Source of the DNA: Monoplex corrugatus
Lineage: Eukaryota; Mollusca; Gastropoda; Littorinimorpha; Ranellidae
Assembly (NCBI GenBank): GCA_030674185.1
Contig: CM060307.1
Coordinates: 69,762,905 to 69,826,904 of the forward strand
Length of the DNA stretch: 64,000 bases
Direction of reading: 5' to 3'
Notes under the pieces: generated by a model
The model's database searches: none
Told to the model about the DNA's origin: nothing
What the model saw: only the letters and a program-made list of their open reading frames with translations
In this document: one piece after another, positions 54,295 to 64,000 of the stretch
Position numbering within the stretch: position 1 is the stretch's first letter
Layout of the letters: the number at the start of each line of letters is the position of its first letter
Program-made: the position numbers and the translations under genes

Positions 54295-57200
54295 AAACCA
54301 ATCTTTACTTGCCAAATAAGACAAATCAAAAACATTTTCTGGAGCATATTTCATTCTGTTCAATGATGCGTGCATTGATTTGTAATCATTTATTTGACAG
54401 CATAAAAATAATTGCTGGTATATTTGTTTTTACATCAGTGGTGTTTTGCAAACAGGTGTGAATGAACAAAAAAACAACAACAAACAAACAAAAACAAACA
54501 AACAAACAAACAAACAAACAAACACACAAAGAAATAAACAAACAGGTAAAGAAAAGAAAAAGAAAAAAAAAAGAAAAGAAAGAAAGAAATAAAAAGAAAG
54601 AAAAGGAGTTCGGCTGACTTGTTTTATTGTTAGCGAAGATTTTGAAATGTGCCATGCAATTCAGCGTAGTGTGCTATTAATAGATAATCATACCCAGATT
54701 GTGTCATTTACTAAAATTATTTGGTAAGAAAGAATATGTTTATTTACTGAAAAAAAACATGCTGCATGTACACACAGAATAGATTACCAATATAATGATT
54801 GAAGCATACAGATACCAGATCTCATTCATTTTATATATAATGTTTATCCTTTTCTTTGCTGCTTGATATTGACAGTGTGGTTCAGCGACTTTTGCAGATG
54901 CACACTTTTACTTAATAAAGGAAGAATATCCTGTACTTCATTAGACTTTACATGCAAAAGTATATACGAGCAGTGATTTCTAAACAGAAAAGTTCCTTGC
55001 TAACAGGTACGAGCTTGTTAAATTGAATTTCATTATTGGATATCTTTTGTTGACAGCCATGTCAGTATTACATTTTTATGTGTATCTCAGGCACCCCTTG
55101 AATATTATGCAATAAACATTATTTAATTTTAGACTGGCTTGAATGAGCTACAAAGCTTTGTCTTCAATAATTAAGGAAGGGTCTTGTAGGATGATAATGA
55201 TAAATGATACTATGAGATTTCTTCAGCTTTAAGACTGTGACAGAGGTGTACGCAATCTTTCTTGTTTGTTGTGTTAACTTCAGTTGCATACAAGTCATTC
55301 TCAGTAAAGCAAAAATGCATTCCCTGAGTCGTAACATAATTTACTATACATCTTGCTGTATTGGCAGACTTGTGGTGAGAGGCACCTGCAGTGTTGATAA
55401 AATCATGTTGGTAACATAATGAAAAATTAGTTAATATTGTGGTTAAAAGTAGGTTTCATGTAAATTTATTTTTGTTTGGTACGATAATAAAGAATTGGTC
55501 AATGTTGTCGATATAACTAGATTTTACCTTGGTACATGTTGTTGCTTTTGACTTCTGCCAAGATACACTTGAATCTGAAAAAAAAATTGCTCAAGGTTAG
55601 AAGCATTAGGTCAGATATGGGAAATTCTTATACCGGTTAGCCTAATCTCACTTTGGACTTGGGCATCAGCCCAAACCAGACTAAATCAGACTTGACTGGA
55701 ATTATTCCAGACTAATGGAAATTTTTATGTACACTTCAGGTCATTATAAAATTTACAAAGTATACTCTCAGTATTTTTTTTCATGAACTAATACCTTTAC
55801 ATCATAAGGCACATTAGCGAAATGGCTCAGTTGTAGTTTTTAAATGTTTATTTTAAACTATGATTGCGTTTACCAGATCAGTATTTGTGTTCTCTATGAC
55901 ATATTATTTTGTGTTGAATTTTTATTGAGACTGTTGAAATCAAGTAGGCTACATCATATTTTCACATCTCACCTTCTATTTTCTTCCTGTGTGCTACATA
56001 GTAACTGTTTGGAAATATTTACCTTTTTTGCTTTACATTTTGGTGGCATAATAGCATGTGCATCCCAGAACCCATTTTTTCCACACATGTTTATGAATGT
56101 TTATCCTGGGTTACTTACACAGATTGTTTTCAAACAGTATTATATTGCAAACTGTACTGTGACCTGTATGGTTTTTGTTTTTGTGTGTGTTCAATGCAAT
56201 AAAGTGTGCTTTTGCTTTTTTATCTCCATCTTCTTGTCAGACAGGTTTATGGTGTGTGTGTTTGTGAAATGCCTATTATCTGAAAAGTATATCTGTTGCC
56301 ACTGTTGCTTGCTTCAAAAACTATTTTGGCTGCCCCTTCTTCTGCATAACCACTGTGTTACTATTCCATAACTACATTTTTTAAAATTCCAATACAATAT
56401 CAAACTTACCTAACTGAGATCACCATGAGAGTGGGGTATAAGAGGCCACAGAATCAGGTACAATTTTTCACAAAGTTTTGATGATTCATGAAATATATCC
56501 TGTATGAAAAGCTTGTTGCGGGATCCCAGCACATAGGAAGCCTACTGCTGTTATGTAAGGAGATATCAGTGTACCCACTTGGGAAGACATAGCTACAAAT
56601 CACTATGCCTCATGTCAGGCTATATGTGCAGGCATTGCCATGGCAGAAGAGAACAAATGTGACTGGGGTTGGACAGAAAAGAGATATTGAGAGGAAAAGC
56701 TGCGGTGGTGATCACCCAGCCACAGCCATCAGCCTTCATGGGTGTCAGCTGTTCTAGCTAATCCAAGAATGGGTCTTTTCAACCACAGCCTATGCAGTTT
56801 CACATCAAACTATCCTTAACCAGGCACATCCATTGTCTAATTAGACAGATGGGGCCATTAGTGTGATGATTTATGAGCTGCTCATTTTTATTTAAAAAGA
56901 GAAGTTTCATGGTGCATGCCTTGTGGTGAGAGTCACATTACCGTATTGAACATCTGTTATTTGATTGTTGGAAATGGCATGACACCAGCTAGAAATATTT
57001 GAAAGCGGACTCATTGCTGACATTATTTCATGATGTTCTTCTGGAAAATATTTTTGCTTTCTAAGAGAAATCATTTTCTTGAGTGTGATTTCAATACAGA
57101 ACATGTCTGAGACATTTCTACTTTGACATTGTGTAACAAAAATGATGTTGACAAAGAAGGTCTTGCTTTCAAAGTCAAAATATACATAGAGCAATGCATG

Positions 57201-57440
57201 CATCATGTAATAGAAGCCCAGCTCTAGAAAGCAGATTTTTTCTGTGTGATGAAGATTTCATATGGAGACTGAAAGCCAGCACTAGCTGAGAGCATCTTTG
57301 TATGTTTTATGGCAAGGTTGGGCAGTAACCTTCACTCTGTGAAAATTAGTGTTGTTTGCATGCAGGCATGCATACCTACAGACACAGAGTTGCACACTTA
57401 CATACACAGATATCAAAAACACTCAGGCCCATTTCAAAAT
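54295..57440. other. Intergenic, no gene recognised
   Basis: A/T-rich, with an (AAAC)n run at 54477-54530 and A/G-rich sequence to 54610. A 175-codon + strand frame at 55844-56371 is rich in Phe/Leu/Cys with no family resemblance and no supporting splice signals. Confidence 0.5.
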
Positions 57441-57518
<78 letters not shown>

Positions 57519-57688
57519 ACACACAAGTTTTCATGGTAACTATGCTCTGATCTGTCTGCATAGATCATTATCAAACCATCCATTTCTACAGCTATTTATA
57601 ATGTTCTGTTCATTTTTCTGTCTCTTCTCTGTTGCTCACCCTCTTTTCAGTGTGAATATCATGTGTGTGTGCATTGTGTGTGTGTGTT

Positions 57689-57735
<47 letters not shown>
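57441..57735. repeat. (CA)n and (GT)n microsatellites
   Basis: CA run 57441-57530 and GT run 57661-57733, inverse to each other about 130 bp apart. They could form a long dinucleotide stem. Confidence 0.95.
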
Positions 57736-57739
57736 CACT

Positions 57740-59073
57740 ATGCATATACTATGACTGCCACACCAGTTATCTTTTCATTGTGTTTTCTTTCTCGAAGTAA
57801 GAAGGCCATGCATTACAAGAAACTGGTGGAGGGTAGATAAGTAGACAAACCAAACATAGGGTAGTGAGGTAGCAGAAATTTCTTTTCACTCATGCTGTCC
57901 ACTTTTTGAGGGTGGGAATCAACCACTTTTCTTCTTTGCTGCTTAATCTTTAACCACTACAACCATTCACATCTGGATAGACCTGAGATTACACACACAA
58001 AACTTCACGAGCCAGGCTTAAGCTCTGTCAGACTGATTAAAGGTGCCTTTTACATCAACCACAGATGTCATTTTGCTATCAGCGATTCCATTAATTTCAG
58101 GCACCTTTCCCCATATATTTTGAATGAATTGTCAAAACTCTACAGTTGCATAATGAATAACTTTTTATTTGGTCAAGACTGGCTATGTTTACATGATCCA
58201 CCACACCACATACACATGCATAAAACAATTTGTGTGTATCTGTGCATACGAGCTGTGCGTGTGCATGTGTTCGATCAACGGGTCCACCTCTAGATTTTTT
58301 TGGGGGGGGGGTGAGGGGGGAGAGTTACATAACAATGCTCTGCAGTGTGCTTCCATTAACAAATCATTAACTGTAGTTCTATAATTCTATTCATTAAGTG
58401 AAATATTAAGAAACCATTCTTCTTGGAATACATTATAATACTCTTATGAACAAAAAGACACATGATTCAAGATTCTTGAGGAAGTGTATAGCCATGTTTT
58501 GATGCACACCACTGGCTGCTTCCTGGCAGACATATTTCAACATTTTCCAGATGTAACAAAACTAAAATCCGCACCTAATCCTGTAATTTTGTTATCGCCT
58601 TGCTATGGGATGGATGGGGAAGCTAGTTTCATTATCTCGTGCACTTGCATACTTATTCAGATGTTGTGATCGTTTGACATTAGATTTTCTTTAGACAAAA
58701 CCTGTGTGCCGATCCGCTGTGCCTCTGCGAATATGTTACAAGAGTGTGCTTTTGTGTACACGAGTCCTGGGGAGGGGGGGGGGGGGGGCGGGGTCAAACA
58801 TTTAATGATTTTGTTACTTCGATACGCAACATTTTGTGTTGTCGGCACTGTGGAGTAATCTATATGCGGATGAATATAGGTGATTTGCCCAGACACTAAT
58901 GGCATCTAGCGTTCCTGTATTGTTTGCCACTGCACATGATAACATGCACTACTGCCGACACTCAGCAACATCACAGGCACAAACGCGTGTTGCTCCGCAA
59001 ACACGTGCTCGCGTGTTTGCATGCAGAGACGCATGTATGTGCGTGTACATGTCATGTGTGTGCACGTGCGTGT

Positions 59074-59112
<39 letters not shown>

Positions 59113-59480
59113 TGTGTTGTGTGTATGATGTTTATCATATATATGCCGGGTGCATTCTCCGCGATTACGAATCAAGTCAACAACAAAACCAAAACGTTAT
59201 AAAATTAATACATTTGTTTACGTGGGCTACGAACGTGACCGGAAGTAACCCTAACCACTTTTTTTTTTATAGCAGACGTTTTTGTGCCGTAGTATCGTAA
59301 TACTTATTTTCTAATGGGGGTCAGCTGAAAAACTTGCCGAACACATCAGTGTTGTAATAAATAAACATAGCTACGACGAAAGCAAAAAATAACCAAAAGT
59401 AAAACTCACACTATGATATTTTATTATTTTGATGTATCATACGAAACTGTGACCAACAGTATCGTCCTCGGTAGTTTCAT
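57740..59480. other. Intergenic and upstream region of the HIG1-domain gene
   Basis: Poly-G at 58303-58322 and 58767-58790; GT run at 59080-59123. From 58900 CpG-containing ACGTG/GCGTG words increase, possibly a promoter-proximal area. No TATA box or initiator that I can defend. Confidence 0.4.
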
Positions 59481-59481
59481 A

Positions 59482-59628
59482 ATGGCAGGACCAGGGTCAG
59501 CAAAGGATACAAGCATGACAGACGAAGACTTTTCTTATTTGCCACCTGCAAGAGAAAATTTGTACAGGGAGGAGGGCGTGAAAGAAAAGTTCATACGGAA
59601 ACAAAAGAAAACCCTTTTGTACCTATAG
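59482..59628 (+). CDS. HIG1-domain mitochondrial protein, first coding exon (HIGD2A-like)
   Basis: Encodes MAGPGSAKDTSMTDEDFSYL, PPARENLYREEGVKEKFIRK, then KKNPFVPIG if one A is restored in the AAAA run at 59608-59611. As assembled, the frame instead ends LLYL-stop. The EKFIRK...NPFVPIG block opens the HIG1 domain of HIGD1/HIGD2/Rcf1 proteins, which sit in the mitochondrial inner membrane and help assemble or stabilise cytochrome c oxidase. The donor GTAAGT at 59629 falls where the family splits before its two transmembrane helices. I chose ATG 59482 over the in-frame upstream ATG 59413, whose extra residues are hydrophobic and unlike the family. Later exons are not found in the window. Confidence 0.7.
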   Translation: MAGPGSAKDTSMTDEDFSYLPPARENLYREEGVKEKFIRKQKKTLLYL

Positions 59629-59693
59629 GTAAGTAACACACAAGCTGTGTAGAAAACAGGCCAACCTCCACAGTTGGCGTCTGCTAACACTAG

Positions 59694-59785
59694 TAACAGC
59701 AACATCATCATGATCGTGAATGTAACTGAAATATTCAAATAACAGCAACATCATCATGATCGTGAATGTAACTGAAATATAGTGA
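59694..59785. repeat. Perfect 45-bp tandem duplication
   Basis: AACAGCAACATCATCATGAT-CGTGAATGTAACTGAAATAT occurs twice in succession without visible mismatch, just after the HIG1-domain exon. Confidence 0.95.
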
Positions 59786-59844
59786 AAATGATAAGATGAA
59801 AAATATCATAGTTCTTGAAAGTTGAACACGCTTACTGCAACACA

Positions 59845-60430
59845 TCCCATACGTTACAGTGATACAGAAGGATGTTGATAGGCTGGAGAGCATCCAGAGG
59901 CGTGCGGCTCGCTTCATCACCCAGAATTACAAAGACCGCACCCCTGGATGCATCACAACCATTCTGAAGCAGCAGAATTTACCACCACTGCAGACCAGGA
60001 GGAAGGAGCAACGCCTTACCCTGTTCTTCAAGATCGTCAGGGGGGAAATCCCAGCCATACCAGCAGAGCAGTTTCTCAAACCTGTGGCCAAATCAAAAAG
60101 GAAAATCATACCACGCTTAGAGAAGGACCACGTAACAACTAATATAGTATCAACCATGGCCAGAAACAACAACAGGTGCTTCGTGGTTGAACGCTCAAAC
60201 ACCACCACCTTTAGGAATTCTTTCTTCCCTCGAACGACAACAGAGTGGAATGGTCTGCCAGACGATATCATTACCTTATCGTCGGCACACCAGTTCAGGA
60301 TGGCTGTGTCTGGCCTCAGATGCAGCCCAAAACCAGCCTGCTGAACGAGGAGAGGGCCCCAGCGACCATACTAGATGGTGCTGGGGGTCGGCTAGGCCAG
60401 CTGATTATACCAATTTTCAGCTGAAGTGAA
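59845..60430 (+). mobile_element. CR1/Jockey-group LINE 3' fragment
   Basis: Plus strand open 59859-60344: DRLESIQRRAARFITQNYKD, LPPLQTRRKEQRLTLFFKIV, FPRTTTEWNGLPDDIITLSS and stop, the C-terminal end after the RT of CR1/Jockey-type LINEs. It has a short 3' UTR (AGCTGAAGTGAAGCC) and no upstream RT; 5'-truncated. A different family from 34140-35190. Confidence 0.8.
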
Positions 60431-60995
60431 GCCTGCCGACGGTCAGTCCCCCCCCCAAAAAATCTTTTTTTTTTTAAAGTTAGGAATCCTGTGTGCTCTC
60501 CCCCAGTTTTTTCCCCAGTTTTTCCCCTGTTGGCGCGTATATCCAGAATTGGATTCTGCCGACGTCTACACATCAAGACATCAAGATAGTCATATTTACG
60601 CACGTATGTACCGCAGACACACGCATGTTCACTGTGATACACGCCACACACTAGTGGTGTACATCACTACCTGTGACTGATTTACACAACTCAATAAAAA
60701 AAGAAACTTTTGAGACTGATCAGTAATTAGAGTTTGAACCAACAGTCGTTTGTGAAATGAAATGACTGCCAGTGGCTGCAGTTTCAGATGGGGTGTGGTA
60801 GGAAAGGGGGAGGTAAACCAGATGGTTATATGGTTAGGCCTACAATTTTTAATATCATAAAGTTTGACAAGTTTTGAAGTTTGTGTTATGTTACTTTGCT
60901 CGTTTTTATGAAGGGAGATAACCCTGCTTGCCTTGGAAGGGGCATACTACCTGTTTTAGATATATATATATATAATATATACATGTGACCTCATC
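60431..60995. other. No feature recognised
   Basis: Mixed sequence between LINE fragments, with a (TA)n run at 60961-60980. Confidence 0.5.
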
Positions 60996-61759
60996 ATCAT
61001 CATCATCATTAGGTGCCTTGCCGCATGGCGTTGGCGATTATGGACATCCATCTGTCTCTATCTCTGGTTGCCTCAAGCATCTCTTCCACCTTCCCTGTCT
61101 TCAGCCACTCTGCTAGTCCGTCTAGTATTCTCCCTGGGTCTACCCGGTGCTCTCCTTCCCTCCAGCTTTCCCGTTGTGACCAGGTGTTCCAATACCCCTT
61201 TCCTCATAAAATGGCCTATGAATGTTGCCTGCCTTTTCCTAATCTTACTTATGAACGATCTACTTATGTCTGCCTCCATCAAGACTATCTCATTTGTTTT
61301 CTTTTCTGTCCATGGAACTGTCAACATCCTTTTTAGAAACCACATTTTCCCAGCCATTCTGCCACCCTTTAGCTGCGAGCCGGCGTCGCCTACGTGTGCT
61401 ATTTTTAGCCAGGCAGGGTCGACCAAAGTCCATCAGTGTAGTGATAAAGGGATGGGTGAAAACGGTGTGGGGAGTGGAAGGGAAGGGGCACGCTATTAAT
61501 AGCTGGAAGAAAGTGGCCAACTAAAGTATCTCGGATTTGTGCGCCGTGCTGCCTCAATCTTGTTCTGGCTTTGCTTGTTGACTGTCCACGCCTTGCAACA
61601 GCACAACAGTATTGGTTCTATATAACATTCAAGAACTCTCTTCCTGATGTTAATTCATAGGCATTTGTTGGTAAGAATGCTTTCCATCTTCTTTAATGTT
61701 GTTTTGGCTTGGCCGATTCTGCTGGCTATTTCTGATGTGCATCTGCCGTCTGGTGACAT
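60996..61759 (-). mobile_element. RTE-like LINE copy E, 3' fragment with a 200-bp insertion
   Basis: (CAT)n tail at 60996, RTE C-terminal region to 61348, then about 200 bp of unrelated sequence (61349-61548), then RTE sequence again to 61759 where a GTGACC MITE abuts. Minus strand reads VPWTEKKTNEIVLMEADISR, then GRRAPGRPREN. Confidence 0.82.
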
Positions 61760-62388
61760 GTGACCTCCCACCTCCAAATCAGTCTTAACTCGCAGTCAGT
61801 CGAACAGCACTAGGAGCTGAAAAGGTGACTGAGGGTCTGTGTGGGGTGTTTTGATTTTTTCTCAAAATTGATTTCTGTAGACTATATATAATCTATCCCC
61901 CACAGAAATTTTTTTTCTTGAAAAAATATTTTTAATTAATTTTAAATTGGTATTTTTAATGCACTGATCACAGCAGAAAGAACACAATTTCCTACTAAAG
62001 TACCTATTTTTGTCTCTTATTGCGAACTGTAACCTGTACAGTACCCCCACATGTAATATACTGACAGAAAGCTCTTTGGTGCACATTTCGGATGATGACA
62101 GCTAAAATCAGAAACAAACTGGGTCAAACTCAAAGCCACCAAATAAAGAAATTTAAAGAAAATGTTTAGAGAGTACATAAAATTAAAAACTTTAGAGGCC
62201 GTTTTCTCAAAATGGCTGTCATACAACTTAATGACTTTAAACATACATAACTTCTACATTTTTTTGAGTATAAGCTGTATTCAAGTACCAAAATAATCAG
62301 CTGAATGTACACTTTGCAGTGATATATCTATGTATATCTCAAAATACCCAAAATGCTAGTTAAGACTGATTTCGTGCTGGCAGGTAAC
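61760..62388. mobile_element. GTGACC-terminal MITE, copy 3 (intact, carries the empty piggyBac site)
   Basis: Termini GTGACCTCCCACCTCCAAAT and GTTACCTGCCAGCACGAAAT (as inverse). Flanks ACAT and ATAT are a near-match target duplication. Orientation is inverse to the 7.0-8.6 kb copy. TTAA at 62360-62363 is the unoccupied equivalent of the piggyBac insertion site. Confidence 0.85.
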
Positions 62389-62425
<37 letters not shown>

Positions 62426-62430
62426 TGTTT
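62386..62430. repeat. (AT)n and (GTT)n
   Basis: AT run of about 28 bases, then five GTT units. Confidence 0.95.
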
Positions 62431-62869
62431 GCTTTTTTTCACTGATTCGCACTCCTTATTCAGTTTCACAGTTCCAGTGGAAACAGTAAGGCCTCTCCCA
62501 CAACATAAAGTAACTATTAATCTGCAACAAGGGATCTGTGGATCTTGGTTGCAAGTGCTGAATATGTTGAGCTGTACAATGGAAAAAAGTCTTGAGAGTG
62601 AGAGAGGTCTGCTGATGTTGCATGCTTCTGCAGAAAAATAACTGTCACTCTGTGCTCAGGGCAAAAAACCCCCCAAAAACCCCAAAACAAAGCAAAACAA
62701 AAAAACCCAAAACAAACAAAAACACATGGGCTTTGGATATGTTAGAAAACTAATGTCAGCCTACCTGAAAGTCCAGAAAAAAGCTGATCAGCAAGTAAAT
62801 TCACATTTGGCAATGACAAATTCATCATCAAGATAGGTAAATGTACACAAGAATGAGACAAATATTAGT

Positions 62870-63370
62870 AATCCAAGAACAGTTGAACAACATAGGTCAG
62901 CGGTGCCAAGAAACAGGATCTTGAGTCAACCCTGCCAAAACAGAGGTACTGTTATGGACTCTTGTAACAAAGCAGCTGTTAAGGAAATTCCTTTGGTTAC
63001 ATTCAGGGGAATCAGGATTGAAGTTGAACAAATTGCTTGTGCTATCCTGGAATCAGTTTGACGGAGTGCTGACCTTCAAAAATGTTGAGACCTGTACACT
63101 CATGTGTGAAAAAGCCTGTTCCTCCTTTGTTATCTTTTGTATATGCTTGATGCAGGCCGGATACCCAAAACTTTGAACCTGTCTTGATTTGTTCCTGTTT
63201 GTTTGAATGCTGACAAGCGCTTTGATTTAGATTTTAAGTGGCTAGAATTCCACCTTGAAAGGAGAATCAAGAGCCATCATTGGTCAGATTATTGATGGTA
63301 CTGTTCAGAAATAACTCTGTGCAGACTCTTGCAACATGGAATAGAAAGGTTTTGCGCTTTTCTGATTGAG
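62870..63370 (+). pseudogene. Highly degenerate LINE reverse transcriptase fragment
   Basis: Pieces in different + frames resemble an RT thumb: NPAKTEVL near 62926, IPLVTFRGIRIE near 62990, then LTFKNVETCTLMCEKAC near 63070. Frames change every 50-100 bases. The call is tentative. Confidence 0.4.
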
Positions 63371-63870
63371 AGATCAATAAAATTATTTAAAAAAAACACC
63401 TTCAAATGTTGGATAACTTCATGTAATAACTAGGTCCTTAGTGAGTATTATTAACAACCATAATTTTTTTCTAGTATCTTTTGTAACAGTTGACTTCACA
63501 TTTGCATTGATAAAGATAAAGGAGTTTGCCACCACTGTCTGTGCAGTCATCCTGTGCGATTCAAGGTCACCATGAGGACAGAGTATGAAAGCCACAGTTA
63601 GACAATTCTGGCATGATTTATCAGAATGAGGGTTGGCATGATGTTACCAGATGATACTGTGGATTTCCAGTTTGGATTTAGACTGCGTGACAAGGTGGTA
63701 AGTTATGCTTCCTTTCATAATGTAATCCTCACCCAAGACACACTGTACAGGCATTGGAAACTTGAGCTATGCTATCAATACTGCATCCATGAAATGGGCG
63801 GCATTTGATTATGTGGTCTACCTTTGACTGTGTGGTTCCAGTCTTTCCATTGAGCCCGTAGAAAAATCCT
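63371..63870. other. No feature recognised
   Basis: Short ORFs only. One at 63626-63808 has no recognisable motif. Confidence 0.4.
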
Positions 63871-63874
63871 GCTA

Positions 63875-63965
63875 GATTCTGTACCCAGTACTGAAAACTC
63901 AAACCCACTACCTCCTAGTCTTCAGACCAATAAACTAATAAGCCATTTTGCTATGGTGACTGATC
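63875..63965 (-). mobile_element. tRNA-like SINE head, degenerate
   Basis: Minus strand has TAGCAAAATGGCTTATTAG (A-box-like) and GGTAGTGGGTTTGAGTTTTC (B-box-like) at tRNA spacing. Weak. Confidence 0.35.
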
Positions 63966-64000
63966 TGGTACAAACTTAGCAGATGGGATGTTATTTTATG

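Noticed and set aside
55844..56371. 175-codon + strand frame
   Set aside because: Phe/Leu/Cys-rich composition typical of translated T-rich DNA, with no motif, no splice context and no resemblance to a known family.

Overview
The window is eukaryotic nuclear DNA, most likely from a lophotrochozoan and plausibly a gastropod mollusc. Genes are split into short exons with GT-AG introns. The intergenic and intronic DNA is packed with long (CA/GT)n microsatellites, RTE- and CR1-type LINE fragments, tRNA-derived SINEs and many TIR transposons. The taxon is an inference from this texture; nothing in the window fixes it.

Three host genes are recognisable, all on the + strand. (1) Up to about 20.6 kb: DHX15/PRP43, the DEAH-box pre-mRNA splicing and ribosome-biogenesis helicase. 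Twelve coding exons (773-19534) run from the N-terminal domain to the stop codon; the extreme N-terminus lies upstream or in a possible exon at 1-61. (2) 38.6-51.5 kb: a THEG/SPMAP2-like sperm axoneme protein. Seven exons encode at least eight THEG repeats and the stop; its first exon is not identified. (3) 59482-59628: the first coding exon of a HIG1-domain mitochondrial protein whose remaining exons are not seen. Both the DHX15 and the HIG1 reading frames carry single-base homopolymer-type frameshifts that look like assembly errors.

The DHX15 introns hold a dense set of DNA transposons: a short TIR element with a GGGGG/CCCCC hairpin (2.75 kb), a GTGACC-terminal MITE (4.73 kb), a second hairpin element (6.25 kb), a GTGACC MITE carrying a piggyBac-like insertion at TTAA (7.0-8.65 kb, with an empty-site paralogue at 62.36 kb), a long-TIR element (10.3-11.8 kb, second copy at 20.6-21.1 kb) and a second piggyBac-like element (12.26-13.36 kb).

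The most unusual locus is 25570-32251: a pogo/Tigger transposon inserted at TA inside an RTE-type LINE. Its spliced transposase continues in frame into a PCNA-binding (PIP-box) motif, a TSKDTPRPS minisatellite linker and a vertnin-like OTU cysteine-protease domain. The 3' part of the element, with its OTU domain and TIR, is present twice, with a further duplicated flanking block between and after the copies. From 34 to 49 kb the DNA is a mosaic of CR1-, L2-, RTE- and RNase H-bearing LINE pieces and SINEs threaded through the introns and upstream region of the THEG-like gene. From 51.5 to 59.4 kb is largely gene-free and holds a CA tract of about 600 bp. From 59.8 kb onward there are more LINE and MITE fragments.
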